The notes beneath the pieces are model-generated. The model saw only the letters and a list, made by a program, of their open reading frames with translations, was not told the origin of the DNA and ran no database searches. Both the position numbers and the translations under genes were made by a program. Below, piece by piece: positions 34,214 to 44,698 of a stretch of DNA of 64,000 bases. Origin of the DNA: Casimicrobiaceae bacterium (GTDB lineage: Bacteria; Pseudomonadota; Gammaproteobacteria; Burkholderiales; Casimicrobiaceae); assembly GCA_026646885.1 (NCBI GenBank), contig JAPKHK010000005.1:124001-188000 (forward strand). Direction: 5' to 3'. Every line of letters starts with the position of its first letter. Position 1 is the first letter of the stretch.

Positions 34214-36012
34214 CCGGCTTTCTGCAGCCAGCGGTCTCGACGTGCCAAGGCCTCGGCGGGCGCGTCTTCTTCGAGCTCCAGCCAGACGGTGTCGAAAGCT
34301 GCGGGCAGCAGCGGCAGATCGAAGCGCATCAACTCATCGCGCCGGAAGGCAAAGGTTTCGACACTGCCCGCGCCGCGTGCCGCCTGCAAAAGCGCATCAA
34401 AATTCCCGGCGCTGGCGCGCAAGCCGCCGATCGCGACGATGACATCGCCCGCAGCCAGTCCGGCGCGCTGCGCCGCGCCATCGTCGAATACGTGCGTGAT
34501 CTTCGCTTCGTTGCCGGGCGCCACTTTGGCGCCCAAGGTCACTTTGCCCACTCCGTTCTTGCTCGGCCGGCCGCCTTTGTCATTGGGCCCGTCGGCGGCG
34601 CGCAAATTGAAGCGCAAACCAAAATCGGCGCAAGCCTCGGCCAGGGGCAACTCGCCGGTGCCTGCCACATAACACGCGAAAAAGGGCGCCAGGTCGAGCC
34701 CGGAAATTTCCTCGGCCAAGTTTTGCACGCCGTGCTCAGGCACTCCCAAGCCGGTCTGACCGAAGCGCCGCCAGAGCGCGCGCATCAAGTCGTCGAGACA
34801 AACCGCGCTGTGACGGCGCAAATGCAAATCGAGCAAGAGCGCCACCAGAGCCCCCTTGGCGTAATAGCTCACCACGGCGTTGGGAGCGTTTTCGTCCTGG
34901 CGGTAGTATTTGATCCAGGCGTCGAAGCTCGAATCGGCCACACTTTGCTTCAAGCGCCCGCTGCCGCGCCACACATTGGTTGCCGTGCGCCCCAAGAGTT
35001 CGAGGTAACTGTCGACATCGATCAAGCCGCAACGCAACAAGGCCAGGTCGTCGTAATACGACGTGAAGCCCTCGAAAACCCACAGCAGGCGGGTGTAGTT
35101 TTCGCGGCTTAAGTCATAGGGCACGAAGGCCGCGGGCTTGATACGCTTGACGTTCCAGGTGTGAAAATACTCGTGACTCGCCAACCCCAGGAATCCTCGG
35201 TATTCCTCGCTCAGGCCTTCCATGCGCGGGTGCGGCAGATCGTCTCGGGAACAGAGCAGGCTGGTGCTGGCGCGGTGTTCGAGTCCTCCGTAGCCCTCGC
35301 CCACGGCCATGACCTGAAAAACATAACGGTCCATGGGCGCCGGACGGCCGAAGAAATCGATCTGCCACTCGCAGACGCGACGCAGGTCTTCGGTAAGGCG
35401 CGCCAAATCACAGCCGTGCCGCCCGGTAATGGCCACGTCGTGGGGCACGCCATGCGCTTCAAACCGGGTGAGCGTGAAGCTGCCCATTTCCACGGGATGG
35501 TCGATCAGTGCGTCGTAGCTTTCCGCCTGGTAACGCCCAAAGCCATACTCCGGCGCCGTCAATCGCGGCAAAGCCGTGGCCACGCGCCAGGCGCCATACT
35601 CGGCGCCCTCCGGCGGCGCGATTTCCACTTCGCAGGCTTGCTCGGCGAGCCCCTCGGGGCACAAGAAAACGCTGCTACCGGTGAAGAAGCCGTGGGTCTG
35701 ATCGAGATGCGCGGCACGCACCGACAAATCCCAAGCGTAAACCTCGTAGCTCACGAGCAGCGGCCCGGCGCACGGCGCGCAGCGCCAGGCATCCTTGGCG
35801 ATCTTTTCCACCGCCACCCCCTGCCCGCCGGCGCTCGCCCACACGCGCACGATGTTGCGGGCGAACTCGCGGATGAGGTAACTGCCCGGAATCCACGTCG
35901 GCAAGCGCAAAACCTGGCCTGCAGGTGCAGGCTGGGCCACCGTGCAGCTCACGGTGAAAAGATGGGCTTGCGGATTGCTGGGGATGATGCGATAAAGCAG
36001 TGGAGCACTCAT
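34210..36012 (-). CDS. M61 family glycyl-aminopeptidase-like protein with PDZ
   Basis: The 600-residue protein has a zinc motif HEYFH (280-284) followed by WNVKRIKP, typical of M61. A PDZ-like domain lies at about 490-575 ([21 protein letters not shown]). No signal peptide is evident, so it is probably cytoplasmic. Related enzymes release N-terminal Gly or Ala. It is divergent from ridA and convergent with dusC. Confidence 0.9.
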   Translation of the reverse strand: MSAPLLYRIIPSNPQAHLFTVSCTVAQPAPAGQVLRLPTWIPGSYLIREFARNIVRVWASAGGQGVAVEKIAKDAWRCAPCAGPLLVSYEVYAWDLSVRAAHLDQTHGFFTGSSVFLCPEGLAEQACEVEIAPPEGAEYGAWRVATALPRLTAPEYGFGRYQAESYDALIDHPVEMGSFTLTRFEAHGVPHDVAITGRHGCDLARLTEDLRRVCEWQIDFFGRPAPMDRYVFQVMAVGEGYGGLEHRASTSLLCSRDDLPHPRMEGLSEEYRGFLGLASHEYFHTWNVKRIKPAAFVPYDLSRENYTRLLWVFEGFTSYYDDLALLRCGLIDVDSYLELLGRTATNVWRGSGRLKQSVADSSFDAWIKYYRQDENAPNAVVSYYAKGALVALLLDLHLRRHSAVCLDDLMRALWRRFGQTGLGVPEHGVQNLAEEISGLDLAPFFACYVAGTGELPLAEACADFGLRFNLRAADGPNDKGGRPSKNGVGKVTLGAKVAPGNEAKITHVFDDGAAQRAGLAAGDVIVAIGGLRASAGNFDALLQAARGAGSVETFAFRRDELMRFDLPLLPAAFDTVWLELEEDAPAEALARRDRWLQKAG

Positions 36013-36137
36013 GCTGGCGGCGGCGCACGAAGCCATTGCGCGACGAAGGAAAGCGAGGGAGGCATTGTATCAGGGCCCCCTGCGGCGCTTTGCCGGCCGT
36101 GCGGCGATTTCTCTTCTCTTCGTTTCGAGGATGCGAC

Positions 36138-36527
36138 ATGCCCAGACAAAACTTCGCCACCGGCACCCCATGGGAGCCCATCGTCGGTTATTCCCGAGCC
36201 GTGCGCCTGGGCAATATGGTCTGGGTTTCCGGCACCACGGCCACCGACGCGCAGGGCCAGATCGTGGGCCCGGGCGACGCTTATGCGCAGACCGTGCAAA
36301 CCCTGAAGAACATCGAAAACGCCCTCGCCAGAGCTGGCGCCAGTCTCAAGGACGTGGTGCGCACGCGCATGTATGTCGTCAATATCGATCACTGGGAAGC
36401 GATCGGCCGCGCCCATGGCGAATTCTTCCGCGACATTCGCCCCGCCACCGCCATGGTCGAGGTGAGCCGGCTCATCGATCCGGCGATGCTGGTGGAGATC
36501 GAGGCGGAGGCTTGCATAGACGCCTGA
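36138..36527 (+). CDS. RidA family protein
   Basis: The 129-residue trimeric RidA/YjgF-like protein has the family C-terminal block [22 protein letters not shown] with the catalytic Arg. Members hydrolyse reactive enamines from pyridoxal-phosphate enzymes; this one is of the wider family rather than clearly archetypal RidA. GAGG precedes the ATG by about eight bases. It is divergent from the M61 gene. Confidence 0.9.
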   Translation: MPRQNFATGTPWEPIVGYSRAVRLGNMVWVSGTTATDAQGQIVGPGDAYAQTVQTLKNIENALARAGASLKDVVRTRMYVVNIDHWEAIGRAHGEFFRDIRPATAMVEVSRLIDPAMLVEIEAEACIDA

Positions 36528-36859
36528 TCAGGCGAGCCGAGCCGTTCTGCATCAATGGCTTACGGCGTCTGGAACAGCCCTACCTGGTTGTGAAGAAATC
36601 GTCAAAAATTTTCCTTGACGCCACCTTTCGGGCCACGTATAGTCCGCCAAATTTTTCGGCGGACACCCCCCGCCGGAAAGCGCAGTACATCGGAGGAGGG
36701 TGGAGTACCAAGAGCCAGGACGCCGGCGAAACCAGGAGGGTTTCGACCGGCAGTCGGCCTCCCCGTCCGGCCCGCCTGCCTTGCCCCATTCCCAACTGTT
36801 TGAGTCCGCCCGCCGGGCGTGATAGCGTTTTCCTTTTCCTTCCGCGCCCAAGTCTTGCC
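36528..36859 (+). promoter_or_regulatory. Intergenic region with promoter and structured leader before yajQ
   Basis: No convincing gene is seen. A near-consensus sigma-70 promoter lies at 36615-36643: TTGACG, 17 bases, TATAGT, with an AT-rich block before it. An inverted repeat GTCCGCC-N9-GGCGGAC (36642-36664) overlaps the -10 and start point. A strong hairpin at 36722-36751 pairs GAAACC with GGTTTC and GCCGG with CCGGC around the loop AGGAG. A small hairpin (36807-36819) precedes a T-rich stretch. This could be a long yajQ leader or a separate small RNA. A 40-codon GTG frame (36700-36822) has its purine-rich site too close to the start. Confidence 0.6.
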
Positions 36860-37345
36860 ATGCCCTCTTTCGATATCGTTTCCGAAGTCAATCAGGTCGA
36901 AGTGCACAACGCCGTCGACCAAACCAACAAGGAAGTTTCCACCCGCTTCGATTTCAAGGGCTCGGATGCCCGCGTGGAACTGGCCGACAAAGTGCTGACC
37001 GTGTTCGCCGACGATGAATTCAAGCTCGACCAAGTGCAGCAAATCCTCACCGCCAAACTCGCCAAGCGCGGCGTCGACATTCGCTGTCTGGACCAAGGCA
37101 AGATCGAGAAGATCACTGGCAACAAGGTGAAACAAACAGTCACCGTCAAAGTGGGCATCGAAACCGAACTCGCCAAAAAGGTTCAGCGCCTCATCAAAGA
37201 CAGCAAAATAAAGGTGCAGGCGAGCATACAAGGCGACACGGTGCGGGTTTCGGGCACCAAGCGCGACGACTTGCAAGCGGCCATCGCTCTGGTGAAAAAG
37301 TCGATCACCGACTTTCCGCTGCAGTTCAACAACTTCCGCGACTAA
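36860..37345 (+). CDS. yajQ: YajQ family nucleotide-binding protein
   Basis: The 161-residue protein has the start [20 protein letters not shown] and STRFDFKG, diagnostic of YajQ (DUF520). It consists of two ferredoxin-like halves. Some members bind cyclic di-GMP and act on transcription or RNA. No ribosome site is visible before the ATG. It is followed by rlhA after 12 bases. Confidence 0.95.
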   Translation: MPSFDIVSEVNQVEVHNAVDQTNKEVSTRFDFKGSDARVELADKVLTVFADDEFKLDQVQQILTAKLAKRGVDIRCLDQGKIEKITGNKVKQTVTVKVGIETELAKKVQRLIKDSKIKVQASIQGDTVRVSGTKRDDLQAAIALVKKSITDFPLQFNNFRD

Positions 37346-37357
37346 GCCGAGATTGCC

Positions 37358-39259
37358 ATGCGCGCGCCCCTGCCGGCGCCAGTTGCCGTCCCCACCCGAA
37401 GTTTGGAGCTCCTGGCTCCAGCGCGCGACGCCGACATCGGCATCGAAGCGGTGAAACACGGCGCCGATGCCGTTTACCTCGGCGGGCCGGCTTTCGGCGC
37501 GCGCGCCTCGGCGGACAACCGCGTGGCTGACATCGCTCGGCTCGCCGAGTTTGCCCATCGTTATCACGCCAAGGTCTTCGTCACGCTGAACACCATTTTG
37601 CGCGATGACGAACTGGACACCGCGCGCGACATCGCTTGGCAGGTGTACGAAGCGGGCGCGGACGCGCTCATCATTCAGGATTTTGGCCTGCTGGAACTCG
37701 ATCTGCCGCCCATCCAGTTGCATGCCAGCACGCAGATGGACAACCGCAGCCTTGCCAAAGTGCGCTTTCTCGAAGGCGTGGGTTTTTCGCAAATCGTGCT
37801 GGCGCGCGAACTGACGCTCGCGCAAATCCGCGCCATCGCCAATGAAACCCAGGCCACCATGGAGTTTTTCATCCACGGCGCGTTATGCGTGAGTTACAGC
37901 GGCCAGTGTTACCTGAGCCATGCGCAAACCGGCCGCAGCGCCAACCGCGGCGAATGCTCCCAGGCCTGCCGCTTGCCCTATGACCTGGTGGGCAGCGAAG
38001 GCGAAACGCTGGCCAGCGGCAAACACGTCCTGTCCATGAAAGATAACGACCAGACCGCAAACCTTGCGGCTCTGGTCGATGCCGGCATTCGTTCGTTCAA
38101 GATCGAAGGGCGCTTGAAAGACGCGGCTTACGTCAAAAACATCACCGCTTGGTATCGCCAGAAGCTGGACGAAGTTTTGTTGGCCCGCCCCGAGCTTGCG
38201 CGGGCCTCGGCGGGCCGCTCGACGTTCACTTTCCAACCGCAGCCAGAAAAAACCTTCAACCGCGACAGCACCGACTATTTCCTCAACGGTCGCCAAGCCG
38301 ACATCGCCGCCCTCGACACGCCCAAGTTCTCCGGCGAGCCCATCGGCCGCGTCTTGCGCCTGACGCGAGAGGCTATCGACATCGAGGCGACGACACCCAT
38401 CGCCAATGGCGACGGCTTGTGTTATTTCGACGCCCACGGCGAGTTGGCCGGCGTACATATCAACCGCGTGGAAGGCAGCGGGCGGCGGCAGCGGCTTTTC
38501 CCGGCGCATCTGCCGCAGGATTTGGCTCCGGGCACGGAACTGCTGCGCAACCGCGATTGGGCTTTCCTGCGTCTGCTCGAAAAACCCTCGGCCGAGCGGC
38601 TCATCGGGGTGGCGATCGAGTTGGCACCAACCAACGCTGGCCTGACCTTGCATCTTCGCGACGAAGCCGGCCATTGCGGCCGCGCTAGCTACTCAGGGCT
38701 GGCAAACGCGGCGCGCGATGCCGGCAAAGCGCAGATGCATCTCGCCGAGCAGTTCGCCAAGCTCGGGGGGACCGAATTCATCGCCACCGAAGTCAAACTC
38801 GCTTGCAACCCTCTACCCTTCTTGCCTGCCTCGGCCAGCAATGCCCTGCGCCGCCAGGCCGTCGAGTCATTGCGCCAAGCTCGCGCCGCGGCCTACGCCC
38901 GACCGCCGCGCGCGCAACCCGCCGACCCGCCGTCCCTCTACCCCGAGCGGGAGCTGAGCTACCTCGGCAATGTCTTCAACGCCAAGGCCCGCGCATTCTT
39001 GGAGCAACACGGCGTCGCCCTGATCGCCGAGGCCTACGAAACCAACCGCGAAAAAGGCGCCGTGTCTTTGATGATCACCAAACACTGCCTGCGCTATTCC
39101 TACAATCTCTGCCCCAAGGAAGTCAAAGGATTGCGGCCCGACCCCATGACCTTGAAGCACGGCAAAGAGACGCTCACCCTCACTTTCGATTGCAGGCGCT
39201 GTGAGATGCATGTGGTGGGCAAACTGGATGCAAAGCGCTCATTTGGCAACGTGGGATGA
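37358..39259 (+). CDS. rlhA: 23S rRNA C2501 hydroxylase RlhA (U32 family)
   Basis: The 633-residue protein has the U32 peptidase-like TIM barrel (LELLAPARDADIGIEAVKHGADAVYLGG at the start of the domain) and four conserved cysteines (177, 184, 200, 204) for an iron-sulfur cluster. The length, with an extra C-terminal half, matches E. coli YdcP/RlhA rather than the shorter TrhP. It hydroxylates 23S rRNA C2501. It probably shares a transcript with yajQ. Confidence 0.88.
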   Translation: MRAPLPAPVAVPTRSLELLAPARDADIGIEAVKHGADAVYLGGPAFGARASADNRVADIARLAEFAHRYHAKVFVTLNTILRDDELDTARDIAWQVYEAGADALIIQDFGLLELDLPPIQLHASTQMDNRSLAKVRFLEGVGFSQIVLARELTLAQIRAIANETQATMEFFIHGALCVSYSGQCYLSHAQTGRSANRGECSQACRLPYDLVGSEGETLASGKHVLSMKDNDQTANLAALVDAGIRSFKIEGRLKDAAYVKNITAWYRQKLDEVLLARPELARASAGRSTFTFQPQPEKTFNRDSTDYFLNGRQADIAALDTPKFSGEPIGRVLRLTREAIDIEATTPIANGDGLCYFDAHGELAGVHINRVEGSGRRQRLFPAHLPQDLAPGTELLRNRDWAFLRLLEKPSAERLIGVAIELAPTNAGLTLHLRDEAGHCGRASYSGLANAARDAGKAQMHLAEQFAKLGGTEFIATEVKLACNPLPFLPASASNALRRQAVESLRQARAAAYARPPRAQPADPPSLYPERELSYLGNVFNAKARAFLEQHGVALIAEAYETNREKGAVSLMITKHCLRYSYNLCPKEVKGLRPDPMTLKHGKETLTLTFDCRRCEMHVVGKLDAKRSFGNVG

Positions 39260-39404
39260 ACAAAGCCAAGGTGGTCGGCCGCCCCGGGACGGTTGACCGG
39301 ACTTCCCTCGTTGCCTACCGTTTGGCGGCTTCCAACTTGCCCAGATCCGCCATTGTCGAGATACTGCGCGGATCGACTGTGCTTGCCCGCAGCGCTGGGG
39401 TTCA

Positions 39405-41843
39405 ATGATGGGTATTGATCGTTATCGCACACCGGGAGTGCATCTGTGGCTGCTCTGGCTCGCAGCACTGTTGGAGCTCCTGCAACCGAACGTCGGCCAT
39501 GCCCAGACACAACCGCCAGCGCTCTTTTCACGGCCATCCGCGGCCATGCAGACCGATCGGCAGGTGGTGCGCGACGCGCAGGTGGTGCGCGCCCGGGAGG
39601 TGCTGATCAACACGACGCTACTCACCGCAGCGGCCGACCTGCCGGGCGGTTTTTTCCCCGGCGGTCTTGGTATCCTTTTCAATCTCTTCGATGAGGTTTC
39701 GGTGGTGGTGTTACCTACACGCATCGAGCGCTTCGAGCGTGGCCTGATCTGGGTGGGGAACTTTCGCGACAACCCGCAAGCGCAGGTGATCCTGGTTGTC
39801 AGCGGCGACGTCGTTTCCGGCAACATCACCCTGCCCGGGGCGCGTTATCACATTCGCTACGTAGGCAATGGCGTGCACGAAACGCAGGAAATCGACGAGC
39901 AGCTATTTCCGGAGGACGAGCCGGAGACGCCGGTGCCGCCTCTTTCCAAGACCGGAACTCCGCAGCTCAAAGGCACCAAAGCGGATGACGGCTCAACCAT
40001 CGATGTCATGGTGGCCTATACCGCCACCACGCGCAGTGCCGCAGGAGGCACGACCGCAATTCTGAACTTGATCGATCTCGCCATCGCCGAGACCAACCAA
40101 TCCTACGCCAACAGCGGCATCATGCAGCGCTTGCGCTTGGTGCATAGCGTGGAAGTGGCGTATAGCGAAAGCGGCGACATCGGCACCGACCTCGATCGCG
40201 TGACCTATGCCGACGGCTACATCGATAGCGTCCAAACCCTGCGCGATACCTATGGCGCGGACTTGGTAAGCCTCTGGGTGGAAAACGGCGGCGGCTACTG
40301 CGGCGTAGGCTGGTTTATGTCCACGGTGTCGACGGGCTTCGCGCCGTATGGCTACAATGTCGTGGCGCGCGGCTGCGCCACCGGATACTACAGTTTCGGT
40401 CATGAACTAGGGCATAACATGGGGGCGCGGCACGATGTCTACATGGATTCCGGGACCACGCCCTACACCCACGCCCACGGCTATACCCGCCCAAGCGCTC
40501 CGTCCCCGTGGCGCACCATCATGGCCTACAACAATGCCTGCACCGCCGTCCAAAAGAGCTGCACGCGCATTCAATACTGGTCGAATCCGGGCGTGAGTTA
40601 CGGCGGCACTCCCATGGGTGACGCCGGCGCCGACAATCAGCAGACGCTCGACAACACCGCCTATACCGTGGCCAATTTCCGCGCTGCCGCCACCACGGTG
40701 CCGGGTGCTCCCAGCATAGGCACGGCGACCGGCGGCAACGCCAGCGCGACCGTGGCGTTCACGCCGCCCGGGTCGAACGGCGGCGCGGCGATCGACAACT
40801 ACCGCGCCACCTGCAACCCGGGCAGCATCACCGGCTTGGGCAGCGCCTCGCCGATCAACGTGACGGGGCTGACCAACGGCACCACCTATACCTGCACCGT
40901 CGCGGCACACAACAGCGTCGGCTGGGGGCCGGAATCGGCGGCCTCGAACGCCTTTACGCCAACCGCACCCGCACAGCGCGCCTTCGTCGCCGCGAACAGC
41001 GGCAGTGATGCCAACGTCTCCAGTGCCTGCCCGAATGCCTCGCCCTGCAAAACCTTCGCCGCGGCGCTGGGCGTCGTGGCAGACGGTGGAGAGATTATCG
41101 CGCTTGAAACCGGCAGTTACGGCAACGTGTTCCTCGGCAAGTCGGTGGCATTGATCGGGGCACCGGGCGTGCACGCCGGCATCGTCGCGAGCAGCGGCGG
41201 GGCGGCGATCGAAGTCAGCGGCGCGGGCACCCACGCCTTGCTGCGTAACCTCTTCATCGCCGGCGCCGGCGCTACGCACGGCGTTTACATGGCCAGCGGC
41301 GAAAGCCTGGCGATGGACCGCGTCGTCATTTCCGATTTTCCCTCGGGACATGGCGTTTCGGTGAACGCCACCGCCAAGGTGCAAATATCGGATAGCCTAC
41401 TGCGAGACAACCACATCGGCGCCTATCTCATCAATGGTGTCACGGCAAGCATCACACGCTCGAAGTTTCTCGGTAACGCCAACAACGGCATCTTGGTTGG
41501 CGGCAACAGCGCGAGCACCAGCACACGGGCAGACATCTCGCAGGTGTTGGTTACGGGCACGGGCGGCGGCTGGGGCATCTCCGCCCAGTCGCTGCTTGGC
41601 ACGACCACGGTTCGCGTGCAAGTGACACGCTCCACGATCACCCGCTCGGACAGCGGTCTGGTTGCCAGCTCCACTTCCGGCGGTGTGGCGAACTTGACGG
41701 TCAACCGCAGCCGCGTGAGCGGCAACGTCACCGGACTCTACCAGACGGGAGCGGGCGCAACCCTGCGTAGCCGCGGCAACAACACGCTTAGTGGCAACGG
41801 CAGCAATTCCTCGGGCAGCGTTACCAGTTTGCCCCCGTCATAA
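39405..41843 (+). CDS. Secreted M12B-like metallopeptidase with FN3 and beta-helix regions
   Basis: The 812-residue protein has a signal peptide (about 1-33, ending GHA). A propeptide-like part follows, then a zinc peptidase with HELGH at 333-337 and a third ligand His343 (HELGHNMGARHD), as in reprolysin-type M12B. Residues of about 438-525 resemble a fibronectin type III domain. The last 280 residues carry right-handed parallel beta-helix repeats with many Ser, Thr, Asn and Gly. It probably acts outside the cell. Base composition is similar to its neighbours. It is convergent with the ABC locus, 15 bases away. Confidence 0.85.
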   Translation: MMGIDRYRTPGVHLWLLWLAALLELLQPNVGHAQTQPPALFSRPSAAMQTDRQVVRDAQVVRAREVLINTTLLTAAADLPGGFFPGGLGILFNLFDEVSVVVLPTRIERFERGLIWVGNFRDNPQAQVILVVSGDVVSGNITLPGARYHIRYVGNGVHETQEIDEQLFPEDEPETPVPPLSKTGTPQLKGTKADDGSTIDVMVAYTATTRSAAGGTTAILNLIDLAIAETNQSYANSGIMQRLRLVHSVEVAYSESGDIGTDLDRVTYADGYIDSVQTLRDTYGADLVSLWVENGGGYCGVGWFMSTVSTGFAPYGYNVVARGCATGYYSFGHELGHNMGARHDVYMDSGTTPYTHAHGYTRPSAPSPWRTIMAYNNACTAVQKSCTRIQYWSNPGVSYGGTPMGDAGADNQQTLDNTAYTVANFRAAATTVPGAPSIGTATGGNASATVAFTPPGSNGGAAIDNYRATCNPGSITGLGSASPINVTGLTNGTTYTCTVAAHNSVGWGPESAASNAFTPTAPAQRAFVAANSGSDANVSSACPNASPCKTFAAALGVVADGGEIIALETGSYGNVFLGKSVALIGAPGVHAGIVASSGGAAIEVSGAGTHALLRNLFIAGAGATHGVYMASGESLAMDRVVISDFPSGHGVSVNATAKVQISDSLLRDNHIGAYLINGVTASITRSKFLGNANNGILVGGNSASTSTRADISQVLVTGTGGGWGISAQSLLGTTTVRVQVTRSTITRSDSGLVASSTSGGVANLTVNRSRVSGNVTGLYQTGAGATLRSRGNNTLSGNGSNSSGSVTSLPPS

Positions 41844-41858
41844 GCTTTCTGCCTTGCC

Positions 41859-43556
41859 CTACGCCGCCTGCCACCCTTTGGGAATCGAAGCGAGCAGTTT
41901 CTGGGTGTAGGGGTGCTTGGGGCTGCGATAGATGTCGTCGGAATTCGCGATTTCGACGATTTCGCCCTGGTTCATCACCATGACCTGGTCGGAGATGTAT
42001 TTCACGACGGCCAAGTCGTGGGAGATGAAGACGTAGCTCATCTGAAATTCGTCTTGCAGGTCTTGCAGTAGGTTCAGGACCTGCGCTTGCACCGAAACGT
42101 CGAGCGCGGAAACGGATTCGTCGCAGATCAGCACATCCGGCTTCATGGTGAGGCAGCGCGCGATGGCGATGCGCTGGCGCTGCCCGCCGGAGAATTCATG
42201 CGGGTACTTGTGGAACGAGACTTCGGGCAGGCCCACGCGCTTCAACAAATCCATGGCCATAATCTGCCGCTCTTCCTCGCCAGCGCCGATCCCGTGGATG
42301 AGCATGGGCTCCATGAGAATCGCACCTACGGTGAAGCGCGGATTGAGTGAGGCGTAGGGGTTCTGGAAGATGATCTGGATGCGGCGTTTGTAAGCCATCA
42401 TTTCGCGAGACGACAGCGCCAAGAGATCCTTGCCGTCGAACAGCACTTCGCCGCTGGTCGCTTCGTGCAGGCGCATCAGAGTGAGCCCCACGGTGGTCTT
42501 GCCGCTGCCCGACTCACCCACGAGTCCGAGCGTCTTGCCCTTGGCGAGCCGAAAAGAAACGTCTTTCACGGCATGGAAGGTCTTCTTGCCGAAAAGGCCT
42601 TCCCGTGAGTAGAAATCCTTGCACAAACCCTTGACTTCGAGCACAAACGATTCTTTGCCGGTGAGGCCGCGGGGTCGCTCGGCCGCAGGGGGCGGCGCCT
42701 TGCCGCCATTGCTCATGAAATCGTCGATCACCGGGAGGCGCACCGGGCGACGCTCGAGCTGCGGCCGGCATTGCAGTAGCGCCTTGGTGTAGGCGTCCTG
42801 TGGCCGCTCGAAGATGTCTTTGGCGGCCCCCTGTTCGCGGATGACGCCGTCTTTCATCACCACCACGCGATCGGCAATCTCGCCCACCACCGCCAGGTCG
42901 TGGGTGATGAACAGCACCGACATGCGGTGACGCTTTTGCAGCTCACCGATGAGTTCGAGGATCTGCCGCTGTATGGTCACGTCGAGCGCGGTAGTTGGTT
43001 CGTCGGCGATCAGGAGCTTGGGCTCGCAGGCGATGGCCATGGCGATCATCACGCGCTGCTGCTGTCCGCCCGACATTTGGAAGGGATAGGCGTCGATCTT
43101 GCGCTCTGGCTCAGGTATGCCAACTTCGCGCAAGAGCTCGATGGCACGGATGCGCGCCTGCTTGGGGCTCATTCTGAGGTGTAGTTGCAGCACCTCGCCC
43201 AATTGGTAGCCGACTGTGAACACTGGGTTTAGCGAACTCATCGGCTCCTGAAAAATCATGGAGATTTCTGCACCGCGCAGCTTGCGCATCTCGGCGGGAG
43301 GCAGCCCAACCAAGTTGTGCCCGCCGAAGAGAATTTTGCTTCCCGGCAGGATGCTGGAATTCTCGGGCGGCAGCAGACCCAGGATGGATAGCGAAGTCAC
43401 GGACTTGCCCGACCCCGACTCGCCGACCAGTGCGACGGTGGTATTGGCGGGCACGTCGAAGCTCACGCGCTTGACGGCCTCAAAATGGTGATCACGATCA
43501 AGCCGGAAGGAAACCGTGAGGTCGCGCACTGCCAAAAGAATTTCTTGCTCAGCCAT
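41859..43556 (-). CDS. Fused double ATPase of a peptide-type ABC importer
   Basis: The 565-residue protein has two ABC domains in one chain (DppD-DppF-like fusion). The first Walker A is GESGSGKS with signature MSGGQQQR; the second is GESGSGKT with FSGGQRQR. Each half ends in the oligopeptide-type C-terminal region (HPYTQKLL at the end). Similar to YejF or GsiA. AAGGA precedes the ATG; it follows the permease gene after nine bases. It powers peptide import through the two permeases. Confidence 0.93.
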   Translation of the reverse strand: MAEQEILLAVRDLTVSFRLDRDHHFEAVKRVSFDVPANTTVALVGESGSGKSVTSLSILGLLPPENSSILPGSKILFGGHNLVGLPPAEMRKLRGAEISMIFQEPMSSLNPVFTVGYQLGEVLQLHLRMSPKQARIRAIELLREVGIPEPERKIDAYPFQMSGGQQQRVMIAMAIACEPKLLIADEPTTALDVTIQRQILELIGELQKRHRMSVLFITHDLAVVGEIADRVVVMKDGVIREQGAAKDIFERPQDAYTKALLQCRPQLERRPVRLPVIDDFMSNGGKAPPPAAERPRGLTGKESFVLEVKGLCKDFYSREGLFGKKTFHAVKDVSFRLAKGKTLGLVGESGSGKTTVGLTLMRLHEATSGEVLFDGKDLLALSSREMMAYKRRIQIIFQNPYASLNPRFTVGAILMEPMLIHGIGAGEEERQIMAMDLLKRVGLPEVSFHKYPHEFSGGQRQRIAIARCLTMKPDVLICDESVSALDVSVQAQVLNLLQDLQDEFQMSYVFISHDLAVVKYISDQVMVMNQGEIVEIANSDDIYRSPKHPYTQKLLASIPKGWQAA

Positions 43557-43565
43557 GGTGCGTCC

Positions 43566-44690
43566 TTACTTGAGCTTGGGGTCGAGCGCGTCGCGCAGGG
43601 AATCGGTGAGCATGGAAAAGGCCGTGACCAGCAAGGCCATCGCCGTGCCGGCGACCACCAGTTGCCACCACTTGCCGAGGATCAGCTCGTTTTGCGCTTC
43701 GTTCAACATGCTGCCCCAGGAGACCACGTCCACCGGCACGCCGAAGCCCAGGAAGGAGAGAATCACCTCGGCCTTGATGAACTGCACGACGTGCAGCGAC
43801 ATCTGCACCAGGATCACGTGGCTCACGTTTGGCAAAATGTGGACAAACATGCGGCGGTTGGCCGAAGCACCGATTGCGTCGGCCGCCTGCACGTATTCGC
43901 GCGCTTTGTGCTTCAAATACTCGGCGCGGATCAAGCGATAGATGCCCGTCCAACCCGTCAGGCCCAGAATGAGGATGATGGTAACCAGGCCCTTTTGCTG
44001 CAGTACCGCAGCGATGGCGAGAATCAGCAAAAGGTAGGGAATGGAGGTAAAGACGCTATAGAACCAGTTGAAGAAGTCGTCCACCCACTTGCCGAAATAG
44101 CCGGAGAAGGCACCGAACACGGTCCCCAGCAGCGTGGCCACCAAGGCCGCGGCTAGGCCGACGAAGATCGACGTTTCCGAGCCCTTGATGACCTTCTGCA
44201 GCACGTCTCGGCCCCATTTGTCGGCGCCGAGGAGCAGGGTTTCCGCGCGCTGCTGCTGCACCGCCTCGGCACCGCCCTTGGCCTTGATCTCCGCCATGAC
44301 GTCGGCCAGCGGATCGACCACGCTGCTGTCGCCGCTGGCGCGCGGGCCGCCGCCCTTGAGTTTCTGGCGCAGCTCGGCCAGTTCGCTGGCGATCGGGTCG
44401 CTGACATTGCTGTCCATCACCTCGCCCTCGCCGACATCACTGGAAACCTTGCCAGGGACAGGTGCCGATCGATCGACACCGACAAAGGAGGGGGGAGCGT
44501 AGTTGACTCCCACCTCCTTCGCCCAGTCCTTGGCGATCAAGCCGAAACCCGAGGTGATCATCATCGCGACGAATACGGCGACGATGAGCAGAGAGACCAT
44601 GCCCACATGGTCGCGGCGCATGCGGCGCCAGGCAAGGGTCCAGAGGCCCGGCGAGGGCAGGAAATGCGGATGCGATGTCGTTGCACTCAT
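43566..44690 (-). CDS. Peptide ABC permease, DppC/OppC type
   Basis: The 374-residue permease has the first helix at about 30-52 and the usual block GADKWGRDVLQKVIKG and EAA loop (YVQAADAIGASANRRMFVHILPN). Between helix 1 and GADKWGRDVL there is a hydrophilic stretch of about 100 residues, far longer than in DppC. It forms a heterodimer with the next permease. The spacing to its neighbours is eight or nine bases. Confidence 0.92.
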   Translation of the reverse strand: MSATTSHPHFLPSPGLWTLAWRRMRRDHVGMVSLLIVAVFVAMMITSGFGLIAKDWAKEVGVNYAPPSFVGVDRSAPVPGKVSSDVGEGEVMDSNVSDPIASELAELRQKLKGGGPRASGDSSVVDPLADVMAEIKAKGGAEAVQQQRAETLLLGADKWGRDVLQKVIKGSETSIFVGLAAALVATLLGTVFGAFSGYFGKWVDDFFNWFYSVFTSIPYLLLILAIAAVLQQKGLVTIILILGLTGWTGIYRLIRAEYLKHKAREYVQAADAIGASANRRMFVHILPNVSHVILVQMSLHVVQFIKAEVILSFLGFGVPVDVVSWGSMLNEAQNELILGKWWQLVVAGTAMALLVTAFSMLTDSLRDALDPKLK

Positions 44691-44698
44691 GGCCGCTC

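Noticed and set aside
36728..36751. T-loop-like GGTTTCGACC sequence, possible tRNA
   Set aside because: No acceptor stem, anticodon arm or CCA can be folded around it; it is one arm of a hairpin.
36700..36822. 40-codon GTG frame in the yajQ leader
   Set aside because: The purine-rich site is too close to the GTG and the peptide has no recognisable features.
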